From Bacteroidales bacterium (lineage in GTDB: Bacteria > Bacteroidota > Bacteroidia > Bacteroidales > UBA932), in contig JAFVAU010000025.1 of assembly GCA_017480345.1 (NCBI GenBank), positions 62,001 to 126,000 on the forward strand: a stretch of DNA of 64,000 nucleotides, in the 5' to 3' direction. The translations under genes and the position numbers were made by a program. Numbering within the stretch: the stretch's first letter is position 1; each line of letters begins with the position of its first letter. Shown piece by piece: positions 46,956 through 55,763 of the stretch. Under the pieces are notes generated by a model, which saw only the letters and a list, made by a program, of their open reading frames with translations, made no database searches and was not told the DNA's origin.

Positions 46956-48286
46956 TCATCCTCTGGAAGGTCTGACGAGAAGGGTATAATACGTATCGCC
47001 ACGCTCGTTCTCCATGGAAAGGAATACCTGTTTGTAGCGCTTCTTGCGGGAACGGAGTGCATCGTCGGTAAGGTCCATATAAAAGCTGATGGCCGGGTTG
47101 GAAAAGCCTGCAAAGAAAAGAAGGAGGGCGACAAAGTCCGTTTCGCGGAATCTGGGGAGACCGGGATTATTCCCTGAAAAGTCCTTGCGCAAGCTTTCCA
47201 TAACGCCATTCTGTGTCTGTTTCAACATCTCCTCTATGGAACGGAGAAATTTCCGGTCACTGCGCAGCTCGGCCAATTCCTGCCTGAACTCAAGGATAAT
47301 GTCCTCCTTCCCCGTCCTTCCGTGCCGGATTTCCCTTTTCCGGACAGCGTCGTCCGACCAGTTCATATAGGATTCGGAGAGGGTTGCCATGCTTCTGAGC
47401 TTGTCATTCACCAATTCGCTGACAATGAGGTCGGAGCGCCGGGCTTCCGCACGCACCAGGCGCAAGTCACGGCTCAGCTCCTCTACACGGGACAATTCTC
47501 TTTCAATCTGCCTGCGACGGCGTTTCAAAAGCGCAATGGAGACAGCTATCGTGATAAGCAACAGCATGATAATCAGAGCGGCCATCAGCAACTGGGCGCG
47601 TCTGCGTTCATGCTCGGCATGGAACTGCTCTTCAAAGTAGGCTTGCAGGGCCCTGGTCGCAGACTGGGAAATAATGGTAGAATACATCCTGTCCTGGATT
47701 TTATCCACCATGGAAAGATTCAGGTACGCCTGCTCGTAATCTCCTCTCAGACGTGAGTTTTCTGTAAGGAATTCAAAGAAGACCATGCTATCCACGCCGG
47801 ATTTCACATTGCCCAGCATCACAGTCATCAGGGAATCTGCTTTAGGGGTATCTGAAAGGAAGTAGTAATTTCCGTAACTGCTCAAAGGGAGAGTATAGCC
47901 GGTAGCCTCAGTCTTGTTGTAATAATTGCGGGCTTCCTGTTCATTGCCGCGTTCCACAGCGATGTCGGCTTTCAGCAGGTACAGGTAATACTGAAGTCCC
48001 TAATCTGAGGGCTCCCCCCGCGACAATAACGAATCCGCTCCGGCAAGGCAGTACTCAGAAATCATCTTGTCATACGTGCCGCCAAATTGCGAATAATAGT
48101 CATAAGCCACCCGGCAAGGGAGTCGGATTCGGAAGTCTCTCCGCTGCCGTCCAACGCCATGGCGGCATTCAGCGCCTGGCGGGCCTCACGTGAAGAAAAA
48201 CCCACTCCCCCGCTGCAACAGCATACAAAAAAGGGTAAAACGGCCATCACTATGGCCGAATGAACGTGTCCTGATATATTTCGCAT
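46956..48286 (-). pseudogene. Decayed TPR-membrane-coiled-coil-HTH regulator
   Basis: Two frames that belong together. The N-terminal piece (from 48286) has a lipoprotein-like start (LPFFVCCCSGG). The C-terminal piece (to 46956) has helical repeats, a membrane span (LLMAALIIMLLLITIAVSIA), a coiled coil with ELSRVEELSRDLRLVR and an HTH-like end (FSNPAISFYMDLTDDALRSR). Between them is a one-base deletion near 48110 (restoring one C gives ARVAYDYYSQFGG) and an in-frame TAG at 48000-48002. The domain order is that of Bacteroidetes membrane-tethered regulators. Probably inactive. Confidence 0.72.
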
Positions 48287-48300
48287 GAAAAGATTTTTTC

Positions 48301-49875
48301 CTAGAGACTCAACCTCTCTATCCGGCAGCTGTGATGTTTGGTTTCACGGTTATAGTTGATTCCTACCAGCAACAGGTTTCCGGAATATTCAGCAACCTTG
48401 GCAGGGTACTCCTTCCTGCGAATCTGGTCTATGGCGGCATCGGCATTCTGGTTCACCTTCAACTCAATGACAATGGCCGGAGAATCCACGTTTTTCCGAG
48501 GAATAAGGACAATGTCCGCAAAACCTTTCCCCGAGGCCAGTTCCCGGTGCATGATATAGTCGTTGCGGGCATAGTAATAGGCAAGGCTCAGCACGCAGGA
48601 GAGGGAGTTCTCGTCGTTGTAGCTCAGAATGCTGGTATTGTCGTCATGGGCCAGTTCCACACCCTTTGCCACGGCTTCCTCGTCGCCATCCAGGGTATCC
48701 TTAAGCAGCTTCTTGGACTTGTAAAGCGAATCCGCCACGTTATTCCACTTGTTGGACTTGATGGCTCTCACCATTTCTTCGGACACCTCGCGATTGGGAA
48801 TATAACACTCCCGTTTCCGCCAGTCGTAAGAAAGATAACCCAGGTGAATGAGGACAGTAAGCACGTCATCCTTGCTGTGGATGTCCCGCATGTCATTTCC
48901 GAAGCCCGCCGGATCCACGTCACGGCGTTCATGCACAAGCATGGCGATGACGTCGTCCTTCAGGCCCTCATAGTTCATCCCGATATAGTCGGAAATTGCT
49001 TCGTATGAAGCGGTGGACGCCCAATAATTTTCGCACAGGTGGTTTTGGACCGCCATCATCACGCTGTTGGGGTTGAACATGGAAGGCTCGTCACCTATCT
49101 GATAGCCGTCGTACCAGTTCTCCAATTCGTCAAAGTCCATTCCGTACTTCTTTGCCAGAGAACGCACTTCATCTTTGGTAAAGCCGAAGTATTTCCCCAT
49201 ATTCACGGGCCGGACCATGGAATACTCCACAAAGTTGTTCAGGGCCGACTGCGTGTTGTACTTCTTGATGGGCAGGATGCCCGTCAGATACACCCCTGCG
49301 AACACCTGCGAAGACTGCCCCCCCTTGAACAGACGGCGGAGCCAGTTCACGTAGTTGTCCATGGCCTTGGTGCCAGGCTCGAACTCCCTGCAGATGGAAT
49401 CCCATTCGTCTATGATAAAGATGAAAGATTGCCCGGTGGAAGCCACAATGCGGCAAAGGTAATCCATGAGGTCATCGCTCTCCTCCACCGCAATATCCGG
49501 ATAGGCCTCGCTGACATTTTCCTTAATTCTACGGTCCATCTCGCTGACGATAGTATCCCCATCAAAACGAGTGATAAAATCTGAAATATCCAGAAAAATG
49601 ACGGGGTACTTGTTCAGATGCTCCTCGAATCCCGGGTCTGCGGCAATCTCAAGGTCTTCAAAGAGTGTCCTGGAATCGCAGGACTTGTCATAGTAGGCAC
49701 AAAGCATCTTGGCCGCCATGGACTTGCCGAAGCGACGGCTGCGGGTAACACAACTGAAACTGCGCTCAGAGTTGAGCGTACGGTTGACAATGGCAATCAG
49801 TCCCGATTTATCCACGTATTCCCCGTTCCTGGCGCGCCGGAAACCCGCATTGCCCACATTAATGTACATTCCCAT
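48301..49875 (-). CDS. AAA-ATPase-like / PD-(D/E)XK nuclease-like protein
   Basis: 524 residues. The N-terminal part is the AAA-ATPase-like (PF09820) family: YVDKSGLIAIVNRTLNSE, a P-loop variant TRSRRFGKSMAAKMLCAY (residues about 43-60) and a Walker B-like FIFIIDEWDSIC (about 150). The C-terminal DUF1703-type domain carries the nuclease-like motif SPAIVIELKVNQNADAAIDQ. Such proteins occur in many copies in Bacteroidales, with unknown function. It follows the DGR reverse transcriptase by 61 bp, in the same direction. Confidence 0.82.
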   Translation of the reverse strand: MGMYINVGNAGFRRARNGEYVDKSGLIAIVNRTLNSERSFSCVTRSRRFGKSMAAKMLCAYYDKSCDSRTLFEDLEIAADPGFEEHLNKYPVIFLDISDFITRFDGDTIVSEMDRRIKENVSEAYPDIAVEESDDLMDYLCRIVASTGQSFIFIIDEWDSICREFEPGTKAMDNYVNWLRRLFKGGQSSQVFAGVYLTGILPIKKYNTQSALNNFVEYSMVRPVNMGKYFGFTKDEVRSLAKKYGMDFDELENWYDGYQIGDEPSMFNPNSVMMAVQNHLCENYWASTASYEAISDYIGMNYEGLKDDVIAMLVHERRDVDPAGFGNDMRDIHSKDDVLTVLIHLGYLSYDWRKRECYIPNREVSEEMVRAIKSNKWNNVADSLYKSKKLLKDTLDGDEEAVAKGVELAHDDNTSILSYNDENSLSCVLSLAYYYARNDYIMHRELASGKGFADIVLIPRKNVDSPAIVIELKVNQNADAAIDQIRRKEYPAKVAEYSGNLLLVGINYNRETKHHSCRIERLSL

Positions 49876-49936
49876 AACGTGTCTTTTTTATTCCTGCAAT
49901 TTACAACAAAAAATCCGGAATTACAAGTCCGGTCTT

Positions 49937-51070
49937 TTAATACGGAAGTCCCAGCATGCGCATGTCCGGACGGTCCATGTGGGACAGATAGCCTTTGTAG
50001 GAGTTCACGCAGGCTCGGACCAGGTAGGGGTTGGGTTCAAAGGCATACGTTCTGGCAAGGTTCTCTGTCATGAGTTTGTGACAGCGTGCACTCATGTATC
50101 GATGCCCGTTTTTCACCACGCAGCCAAGAAATTGGACACCTTTCTCCTGACGCTGAAGATATATTTTCTTGGGATGCAGTGCAAGAAACAGCTTCTCATC
50201 CAGAAACTTCCGAATAGGCTCTATCAGAGAAAGCAACTTTTCCTTGCTGTTGTCCACTAGGTAAAAGTCATCTACATAGCGGCCATAGTGCTTCACTTTC
50301 AGGACCCGTTTCACATACTGGTCAAGTTCATTTAGATAAATGTTACTGAACAGCTGCGAGGTAAGGTTTCCGATAGGCAAGCCGCAGCCTTCGCGGGAGT
50401 GGAACAGGCTTTTTGTCGGAGGCAGCCCCTCCCAATCGGAGCGCTTCCCCTTCACATAACAACCTTTGGTTGGGTCATTGAAAATCACTTGCTTCAAGAG
50501 GAAGGCCATTGTAGGATATTCCGGTTCCTTATCCTTGCCTTTGGCAAGAAGAGTTGAGATTACGATATCATAGAGCCGTTGCCGATCCATGCTCATGAAG
50601 TACCCGGTCAGGTCCAGTTTCAGCACCCAGCACTCCTTGGTAAAGTTATTGGAGCAGGAACGGATATGGTGTTCCAGACGCTGGACGCCAAAAAGTGTTC
50701 CCTTCCCCACCCTGCACGAATATGAATCATAAATAAAGATGGGGTCAAAGATAGGGACAAGGTAATTATATAGCAAATGATGAACGACCCGGTCCCGGAA
50801 CGACGCGGCAAAAACTTCACGCTTTACAGGCCGTTCAATAATAAAGCAGATGCTCCGTCCCACCTTATATCGACGTGAAAGAATCTCATGATAGAGACTG
50901 ATAAGGTTTTCCGACAGATTCCGCTCAAAACGTACCTGATTATGAGTGTTCCGTTTGTTGGAACGGGCCGAATAGTAAGAAACGAAAAGGTCCGTGAGCA
51001 ATTTATCTTGATATTGACGCTCGGACGAGGCGCACGGAGTTGTAATTGCTGTTGCTGTTGGTGTTGACAT
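49937..51070 (-). CDS. DGR reverse transcriptase
   Basis: 377 residues as read from ATG 51070. The catalytic site is YVDDFYLV (residues about 265-272). Upstream, GLPIGNLTSQLFSNIYL carries the DGR-specific SQ in place of the SP of other bacterial reverse transcriptases. Other RT motifs: RVVHHLLYNYLVPIFDPIF and VLKLDLTGYFMSMDR. It copies the template repeat with errors at adenines and supplies cDNA for homing into the variable repeat. The first 15 residues are encoded inside template repeat 1, so the true start may be a downstream TTG (LLTDLFVSYY). Confidence 0.95.
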   Translation of the reverse strand: MSTPTATAITTPCASSERQYQDKLLTDLFVSYYSARSNKRNTHNQVRFERNLSENLISLYHEILSRRYKVGRSICFIIERPVKREVFAASFRDRVVHHLLYNYLVPIFDPIFIYDSYSCRVGKGTLFGVQRLEHHIRSCSNNFTKECWVLKLDLTGYFMSMDRQRLYDIVISTLLAKGKDKEPEYPTMAFLLKQVIFNDPTKGCYVKGKRSDWEGLPPTKSLFHSREGCGLPIGNLTSQLFSNIYLNELDQYVKRVLKVKHYGRYVDDFYLVDNSKEKLLSLIEPIRKFLDEKLFLALHPKKIYLQRQEKGVQFLGCVVKNGHRYMSARCHKLMTENLARTYAFEPNPYLVRACVNSYKGYLSHMDRPDMRMLGLPY

Positions 51071-51189
51071 TGCCGGAATTGAAGTTCAGGTTCACTGTAC
51101 TATCACTGCACCTATAGTTGCCTTCGGTACCACCACTATTGTTCCAGCTGCTGTTGTTGGTGTTGTAGTAGCCCGCGCAGGGCAGGAAC
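51020..51189 (-). repeat. DGR template repeat 1 (TR1)
   Basis: 170 bp, rich in AAC/AAT codons on the minus strand; translated it reads FLPCAGYYNTNNSSWNN and so on to VRLVR. It has 12 bp more than TR2 and the variable repeat (an insert of 9 plus 3 bp) and several further substitutions. No variable repeat in this window matches it. Its 3' part overlaps the start of the reverse transcriptase frame. Confidence 0.85.
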
Positions 51190-51400
51190 AGGACGCTGAA
51201 AGCAGCCACTTGAGAAATGTTGCAAGGGATGATAGTTCAAACCCTGCAACAGACATAATATGTTTAACTGATCCCATAAAATAAGACTGTAACGTTGTCA
51301 ACGATTCTGGAGGGTGGCAGTGGGCTGCTGATTCAATTTGCCCCGCATACTTAAGCCTTAACCGTTCTGCGGAGTCTTCAAGACATCTTCTCACGGACAC
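51190..51400 (-). pseudogene. Duplicated 3' tail of the DGR accessory gene plus spacer
   Basis: Closely matches 51630-51850 in order and sequence (for example GACTGTAACGTTGTCAACGA at 51286 and 51727, and the bases encoding the accessory C-terminus LRRTVKA). It shows that TR1 arose by tandem duplication of a block of about 450 bp: accessory tail, spacer and template repeat. No start or function remains. Confidence 0.8.
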
Positions 51401-51471
51401 AATTCATATGTATTATCAAAGTATAAAGAAAAAGCGAAAGGATCCATGAACGACATCTCTTAAAATTGACG

Positions 51472-51629
51472 CTCGGACGAGGCGCACGGAGTTGTAATTG
51501 GTGTTGGTATTGGTATTGACATTGCTGGAATTGAAGTTCAGGTTCACCGTACTGTCGCTACACCTATAGTTGCCGTTGGTACCACTATTGTTCCAGCTGC
51601 TGTTGTAGTTGCCCGCGCAGGGCAGGAAC
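51472..51629 (-). repeat. DGR template repeat 2 (TR2)
   Basis: 158 bp, the same length as the variable repeat at 52611-52768. On the minus strand it reads FLPCAGNYNSSWNNSGTNG onward with many Asn codons, as expected for an adenine-rich template. It differs from the variable repeat at 17 positions, each an A in this template. It is therefore the donor of the present variable repeat. Confidence 0.95.
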
Positions 51630-51792
51630 CAGGGCGCTGAAAGCAGCCGCTTAAGGAACGCTGCAAGGGATGATTGCTCCAACCTCGCAGCAGACATGAT
51701 ATGATTAACTGTTCCCATAAACTAAGACTGTAACGTTGTCAACGATTCTGTTGGGCTACAGTGGGCTGCTGATTCAATTTGTCCCCGCATAC

Positions 51793-52488
51793 TTAAGCCT
51801 TAACCGTTCTGCGGAGTCCTTCAAGTTGCCTGCTCACGGAATCAATCCTTTCGCTGTTAACGGCAAAGGATTCCACCGAAATCTGTTTCTTGTCCTTCAG
51901 CACTTGCAGAACAAAAAGCAGCTCGGAACATTCCTTTTTCAAAGTATCTATAGCGTGTTCCCTGTCTGATACATCATAGAGCGTTCTCACACCATAGCAT
52001 ATAGAGTAAGACAATCTCTTTGCAAAAATGGCATACGGATCCCACATATTCTTTTCCACATGTTTGGTCAAGTCCAAAAGATGCAGGAGGGCGTCATAGG
52101 CCGTTTTATATACAGGCTGATGCTCGATGACACTGGTGTGCGGTGTATAGCGCTTGTCCTCTTTCGCATCGACGGAAGCCAATTCCCTCCAATTCTCATA
52201 CTCCGCTTCATCCACCTGTTTCCCAATCTCACAACAGAACAGTCGCTCGTTGATTTGATTGCAGGGCCAGTCATGCAGCCATTTCCGGAGAGAAGCCTTA
52301 GGAAACCTCAACGAAATCATATTGCGGTTGACCACCTTTACATAGCGATAGCTCAACTTAAATGGAGATACATACCGATGGAAAAGGAAGGCAGAGCGCT
52401 CATACGCAGCCAAAAAATCTCCTTCTACATACAAGTATATCAAATTTGTATTGGAATCCTCCGTATTTAAAATTTCCGCAAAAGTCAT
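51793..52488 (-). CDS. DGR accessory protein: MutS-like domain fused to Avd-like bundle
   Basis: 231 residues. Residues of about 15-110 form a MutS domain I-like module (LIYLYVEGDFLAAYERSAFL, then YRYVKVVNRNMISLRFPKAS). Residues of about 125-231 are all helical and basic (TAYDALLHLLDLTKHVEKNM, FAKRLSYSICYGVRTLYD, VSRQLEGLRRTVKA), matching the four-helix Avd family that forms pentamers and binds the reverse transcriptase and template RNA. It sits between target gene and TR2, as expected of an avd gene. The fusion makes a separate avd unnecessary. Confidence 0.75.
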   Translation of the reverse strand: MTFAEILNTEDSNTNLIYLYVEGDFLAAYERSAFLFHRYVSPFKLSYRYVKVVNRNMISLRFPKASLRKWLHDWPCNQINERLFCCEIGKQVDEAEYENWRELASVDAKEDKRYTPHTSVIEHQPVYKTAYDALLHLLDLTKHVEKNMWDPYAIFAKRLSYSICYGVRTLYDVSDREHAIDTLKKECSELLFVLQVLKDKKQISVESFAVNSERIDSVSRQLEGLRRTVKA

Positions 52489-52502
52489 ATCTCTTTTAAA
52501 AA

Positions 52503-52527
52503 TTCCCGCGCGCCGGGCGCGCGGGAA
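52503..52527. terminator. GC-rich perfect hairpin upstream of the accessory gene
   Basis: Arms TTCCCGCGCGC and GCGCGCGGGAA (11 bp, no mismatch) with loop CGG. It lies 15 bp before the accessory ATG at 52488. As a terminator it would separate target and accessory expression; it lacks a clear T tract, so it may instead act as a DNA or RNA structure of the retroelement. Confidence 0.6.
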
Positions 52528-52550
52528 ATCCTACAAAGCGTCAACTGCAT

Positions 52551-52601
52551 AAGTCCCGCCCTTTCGCTCGCAGCCCCGATAGGCTACTGGCGGCGGGACT
52601 T
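52551..52601 (-). other. Inverted repeat just after the variable repeat
   Basis: Arms AAGTCCCGCC and GGCGGGACTT (10 bp, perfect) around 31 bases, starting 10 bp beyond the end of the variable repeat and overlapping the target stop codon. DGRs of phage and bacteria carry a hairpin or cruciform just after the variable repeat that promotes homing. This one has a longer loop than the known cases, so the role is inference. Confidence 0.55.
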
Positions 52602-54507
52602 ATTCATAATCTCGGACGAGGCGCACGGAGTAGTAATCGGTGCTGGTACTGGTATTGACATCGCTGGAACCGAAGCCCAGGTACACCGTACTGTCGCTAC
52701 ACCTATAGTAGCCGTAGGTACCACTATAGTACCAGCCGCTGTTGTAGAGGCCCGCGCAGGGCAGGAACGCACAACCACCTTCAATCAACTCATCTATATT
52801 CTCCTTCGAGATTTCCGCAAAAGCAGCACCAGCCATATTTGCATTCGCAAAATCATAGTAGATGGTTGCCCCATCCGGGAAGAGTAACAGGCCCTGCAAA
52901 TAAGCTGCGCCTGCCGTAGCACTGTAACCGGTATAACCATTCGGGACACCGTCTCCCGAAGAAGCGTTCGCTGCAATACCATTCAGCCCTATAATCTTTA
53001 CCTTGGTGTAATACTTACCACTCTGGTTGGCCGTACCATTGAGCGTAATAGTGGCTCCAGTACGAGAAGTACTTCCAATCCATTTTTTCAGTTCGTCCTC
53101 CTTAGGAGCACGCCAATCGGTTCCATAAGAATCATCGAACGATGTAACGGATACGGCAGCGTTGAAGTATGCCTGAAGACTAGTGCTAGGAGAACCAGCA
53201 GAACCCTGATTATTATAGTACTGCAGGTTAGCAAGATACGACGCACCATTAGTCCAAGTGGTACCTGATTTGATTGCATTACCCGGTGCCAGAATGACAC
53301 CGCCAATTCCGGCGCCTCCGGAAACAGGATTATCATACGTCGTCACCGTCACGGTGGCCGTCTTGGTGTCATCGTAGTACGTCATCCTGAAGGTCATTTC
53401 GACGGATTCGCCGGCTGCTACACCAGCCTTCGCACGTACCTTGATCACCGTTGCACCGTCATCCGTTGTGACCAAGTCTTCCACCACACCGTCACCATTA
53501 TTATCAATACGAGTAATGGTTGCCGCAGTGATCGCCACCGGAGTAGCCTGCTTATCCGCCGCAGCGTAGGTCAATGTGGTCCAATTGCCATCATTAGAGG
53601 CGTCACCGATACGAGTATTTGCATCCGTAATGACAAAGCTGCCAATTCTGTACTCATTGGACGTAATATCCATGGAAATCTTCCTGCCGCTCGCACGGGA
53701 AATGCTTCGGACATTGTCATTGGAAGCACCGGAAAGCTGGGTACCACCGCCGTCGGCCGCATTATAGGCCTCAACACTGAGCGTGCTGTATGCGCCGACC
53801 GGAATCGGGACATTCAGGACAACACCGTCGGTATCGGTAGCAAAAGCGCTGGAGAAATTGAACGTGACCGTATTTGATGAAGCCGATCCCGAGGTTGAGA
53901 TCGTGGGCGTAGCCGTTCCGGGGTTTTCTACCGTGAAAGTGCCCGTGATCTGCTTGTCAGTAGTCACCACAATGCTTCTGGTAGTTTCGGGAACATTATT
54001 CAGCGTAATGCGGAAAATACCTCCCAGATGTTTGAAGGCAAGCGCCGTACTGGGGGAATTCACTGCAATCATGGGCAGCGGAGAAAAAGTATCCATACTG
54101 CCGTCAATCGTGTAGGAGGAAGGCAGGGTAATGGTAGGAGCACTGGCGCTACCACCTGCCATCGAAGCAGGATAAATGGCATAGCCGTCACGGTCAGTAT
54201 CATTCATCTCCGCCGTGAAAACGCCGGAAGCCGTGCCAGCACCGCTCTCCAGCGTAGCCGTCATCCAATACGGGATGCTGGTATGAACCGCAATCTTGTC
54301 GCCTTCCGTCCAACTGAAAGCACCGGAAGCCGTGCTGATGTCCACCTTGGTGGCGTCCTCGTCCTGCACATTCTCGATAGTGGCAGTAAGTTTAATCTTG
54401 TCGGCCGGCGCTTTTTCGTTTCCGCCGACTTCTTCATGGCTACATCCCGCCGCGGCAAGCAGCAGTGACGGGATAAGTGCCCCGAACAAACATTTTTTCA
54501 TTTTCAT
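52600..54507 (-). CDS. DGR-diversified fimbrillin-like surface lipoprotein
   Basis: 635 residues. Lipoprotein signal LLLAAAGCSHEE (Cys about 22). Residues of about 35-290 are a fimbrillin-like domain (ASGAFSWTEGDKIAVHTS, YAIYPAS, FKHLGGIFRITL). A middle domain follows (residues about 290-400), then a C-type-lectin-like domain with WRAPKEDELKKWIG and LQGLLLFPDGATIYYD. The last 55 residues are the variable repeat (FLPCAG to VRLVRDYE). It should display a variable binding site on the cell surface, with the fimbrillin part as anchor or polymer subunit. Overlaps nothing; 21 bp after the upstream fimbrillin. Confidence 0.92.
   Translation of the reverse strand: MKMKKCLFGALIPSLLLAAAGCSHEEVGGNEKAPADKIKLTATIENVQDEDATKVDISTASGAFSWTEGDKIAVHTSIPYWMTATLESGAGTASGVFTAEMNDTDRDGYAIYPASMAGGSASAPTITLPSSYTIDGSMDTFSPLPMIAVNSPSTALAFKHLGGIFRITLNNVPETTRSIVVTTDKQITGTFTVENPGTATPTISTSGSASSNTVTFNFSSAFATDTDGVVLNVPIPVGAYSTLSVEAYNAADGGGTQLSGASNDNVRSISRASGRKISMDITSNEYRIGSFVITDANTRIGDASNDGNWTTLTYAAADKQATPVAITAATITRIDNNGDGVVEDLVTTDDGATVIKVRAKAGVAAGESVEMTFRMTYYDDTKTATVTVTTYDNPVSGGAGIGGVILAPGNAIKSGTTWTNGASYLANLQYYNNQGSAGSPSTSLQAYFNAAVSVTSFDDSYGTDWRAPKEDELKKWIGSTSRTGATITLNGTANQSGKYYTKVKIIGLNGIAANASSGDGVPNGYTGYSATAGAAYLQGLLLFPDGATIYYDFANANMAGAAFAEISKENIDELIEGGCAFLPCAGLYNSGWYYSGTYGYYRCSDSTVYLGFGSSDVNTSTSTDYYSVRLVRDYE
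52611..52768 (-). repeat. DGR variable repeat (VR)
   Basis: 158 bp encoding residues about 580-632 of the target. Compared with TR2 there are 17 substitutions and no indel; every one replaces a template adenine (minus-strand sense). They change 14 residues, mostly Asn to Tyr, Gly, Ser or Asp and one Asn to Leu. The ends CTCGGACGAGGCGCACGGAG (plus strand) and CCCGCGCAGGGCAGGAAC are unchanged and serve as homing anchors. Confidence 0.96.
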
Positions 54508-54528
54508 AAGCTTATAATTGATTTATTG

Positions 54529-55749
54529 TTAATCCCAATTGACACCTTCCCCGGAGTTGCCGCCCTGGGTGGTCATGCCATCCCAGGAGACATCCTCGGA
54601 ATTGCTTCCTCCCATGGAGGCCATGCCGCCCCACACAATGGCGCCGTCATCCGTACCGGCGCCCACAATGTTGGACTGTCCGTCCCAGGTGATGGTCTCG
54701 CCGCCGGACGTCACGTCAATATTGCCATCCCAGTTGATTCCTTCACCCTCACCCACGATACCGTTGATGTAAGGGAAAGTGAGGCCGTAGATACGGTACT
54801 TCCTGGCACCCACGAAAGTGAGCGGCGTACCGTTCACATCCAGTGAAAGCGTCCGAGTTCCAATCTGCGTTCCCGTGAAGGAGATGGTGAGCGTGTTCAG
54901 GTCCTGAGGCAGTGCGAAAACGGTTATTATGAGCGTCTGGCCTGCTGTGAGTTCGATGGGGTCGCCATTGGAGTCCTTCAGTGTCACTGTGACCGATGTT
55001 TCACCTTGCGAACAGCTGAGGGTCTCGGCCCCGACTGTACCGGCGATGGTGAACATACCGGACAGGGCATGGGCGGCATCCGTGGTGGACAGGCTGAAGC
55101 CGGTTAACGTAAGCGCACTTGTCTGCCGGGTGCTGGGCGCTATCTCCAACTGAAAGGCGGTAAACTTGGGAACGAACTGCAAGTCCACACTGCTGTTGGG
55201 CGCCGTGCTGGTGGAAGCATACATGTAAGCATAATCCATGTCCGGAGCCCCGACAACGGTTGTTCCGGAAGTCCAGGTGAGCGTCTGCTCCGCAGGAATG
55301 GTCCCGGTCACCGTGACCGCATTACCGGCGCCAGCCACTATTGTGCTGGCGGCATTGGTGGCGGTGGAAGGATAAATCGCATAGAAGTAATGCGGGTTGT
55401 CTTCCCCCCACACAAGTCCATGCTCATGGGTAGAGGCCACCGTGGCAACGCTGGTGGTGCCGCTTGTACTCACACCGTTCACCACGCAGTCGTCAAAGTG
55501 GTTGGACGCATCTTCCTGAAGGCCGGCTTGCGGGCAGTAAATGCGGACCACATCCCCCTCTGCCCAATGAAGCATCTGGTAGGTCTGGGAAGTGTTCTCA
55601 ATGTCTCCATAAACCGTTTTTGTATTGGGCGTCCCGGATGCGCTGTATGCCTTGGCACGGAACGTAATCCCCTCCCCGGCACGCGGTGTTTTTGTGCAGG
55701 AAAGCGCGGTTACAAGAAGTACGACAAATAATAGCGAAAGTCTTTTCAT
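54529..55749 (-). CDS. Fimbrillin-family lipoprotein
   Basis: 406 residues from ATG 55749, where a lipoprotein signal starts (VLLVTALSCTKTPRAGEG). Body of fimbrillin type: YQMLHWAEGDVVRIYCPQAG, HYFYAIYPSTA, FVPKFTAFQLEIAPS. The last 75 residues contain four to five short repeats ending in WDG or WGG (NWDGNIDVTSGG, TWDGQSNIVG, SWDGMTTQGG). Co-transcribed with the DGR target 21 bp downstream; probably a structural partner on the cell surface. Confidence 0.82.
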   Translation of the reverse strand: MKRLSLLFVVLLVTALSCTKTPRAGEGITFRAKAYSASGTPNTKTVYGDIENTSQTYQMLHWAEGDVVRIYCPQAGLQEDASNHFDDCVVNGVSTSGTTSVATVASTHEHGLVWGEDNPHYFYAIYPSTATNAASTIVAGAGNAVTVTGTIPAEQTLTWTSGTTVVGAPDMDYAYMYASTSTAPNSSVDLQFVPKFTAFQLEIAPSTRQTSALTLTGFSLSTTDAAHALSGMFTIAGTVGAETLSCSQGETSVTVTLKDSNGDPIELTAGQTLIITVFALPQDLNTLTISFTGTQIGTRTLSLDVNGTPLTFVGARKYRIYGLTFPYINGIVGEGEGINWDGNIDVTSGGETITWDGQSNIVGAGTDDGAIVWGGMASMGGSNSEDVSWDGMTTQGGNSGEGVNWD

Positions 55750-55763
55750 ATTCCTTTCCTCCA

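Noticed and set aside
51092-51718. Apparent minus-strand proteins of about 100 residues over the template repeats
   Set aside because: They are translations of the duplicated template repeats and the accessory-gene tail; no start signals and the frame differs between the two copies.
54529-54770. WDG repeats at the end of the fimbrillin gene as a second DGR variable repeat
   Set aside because: They share no sequence with either template repeat; they are simple short protein repeats.
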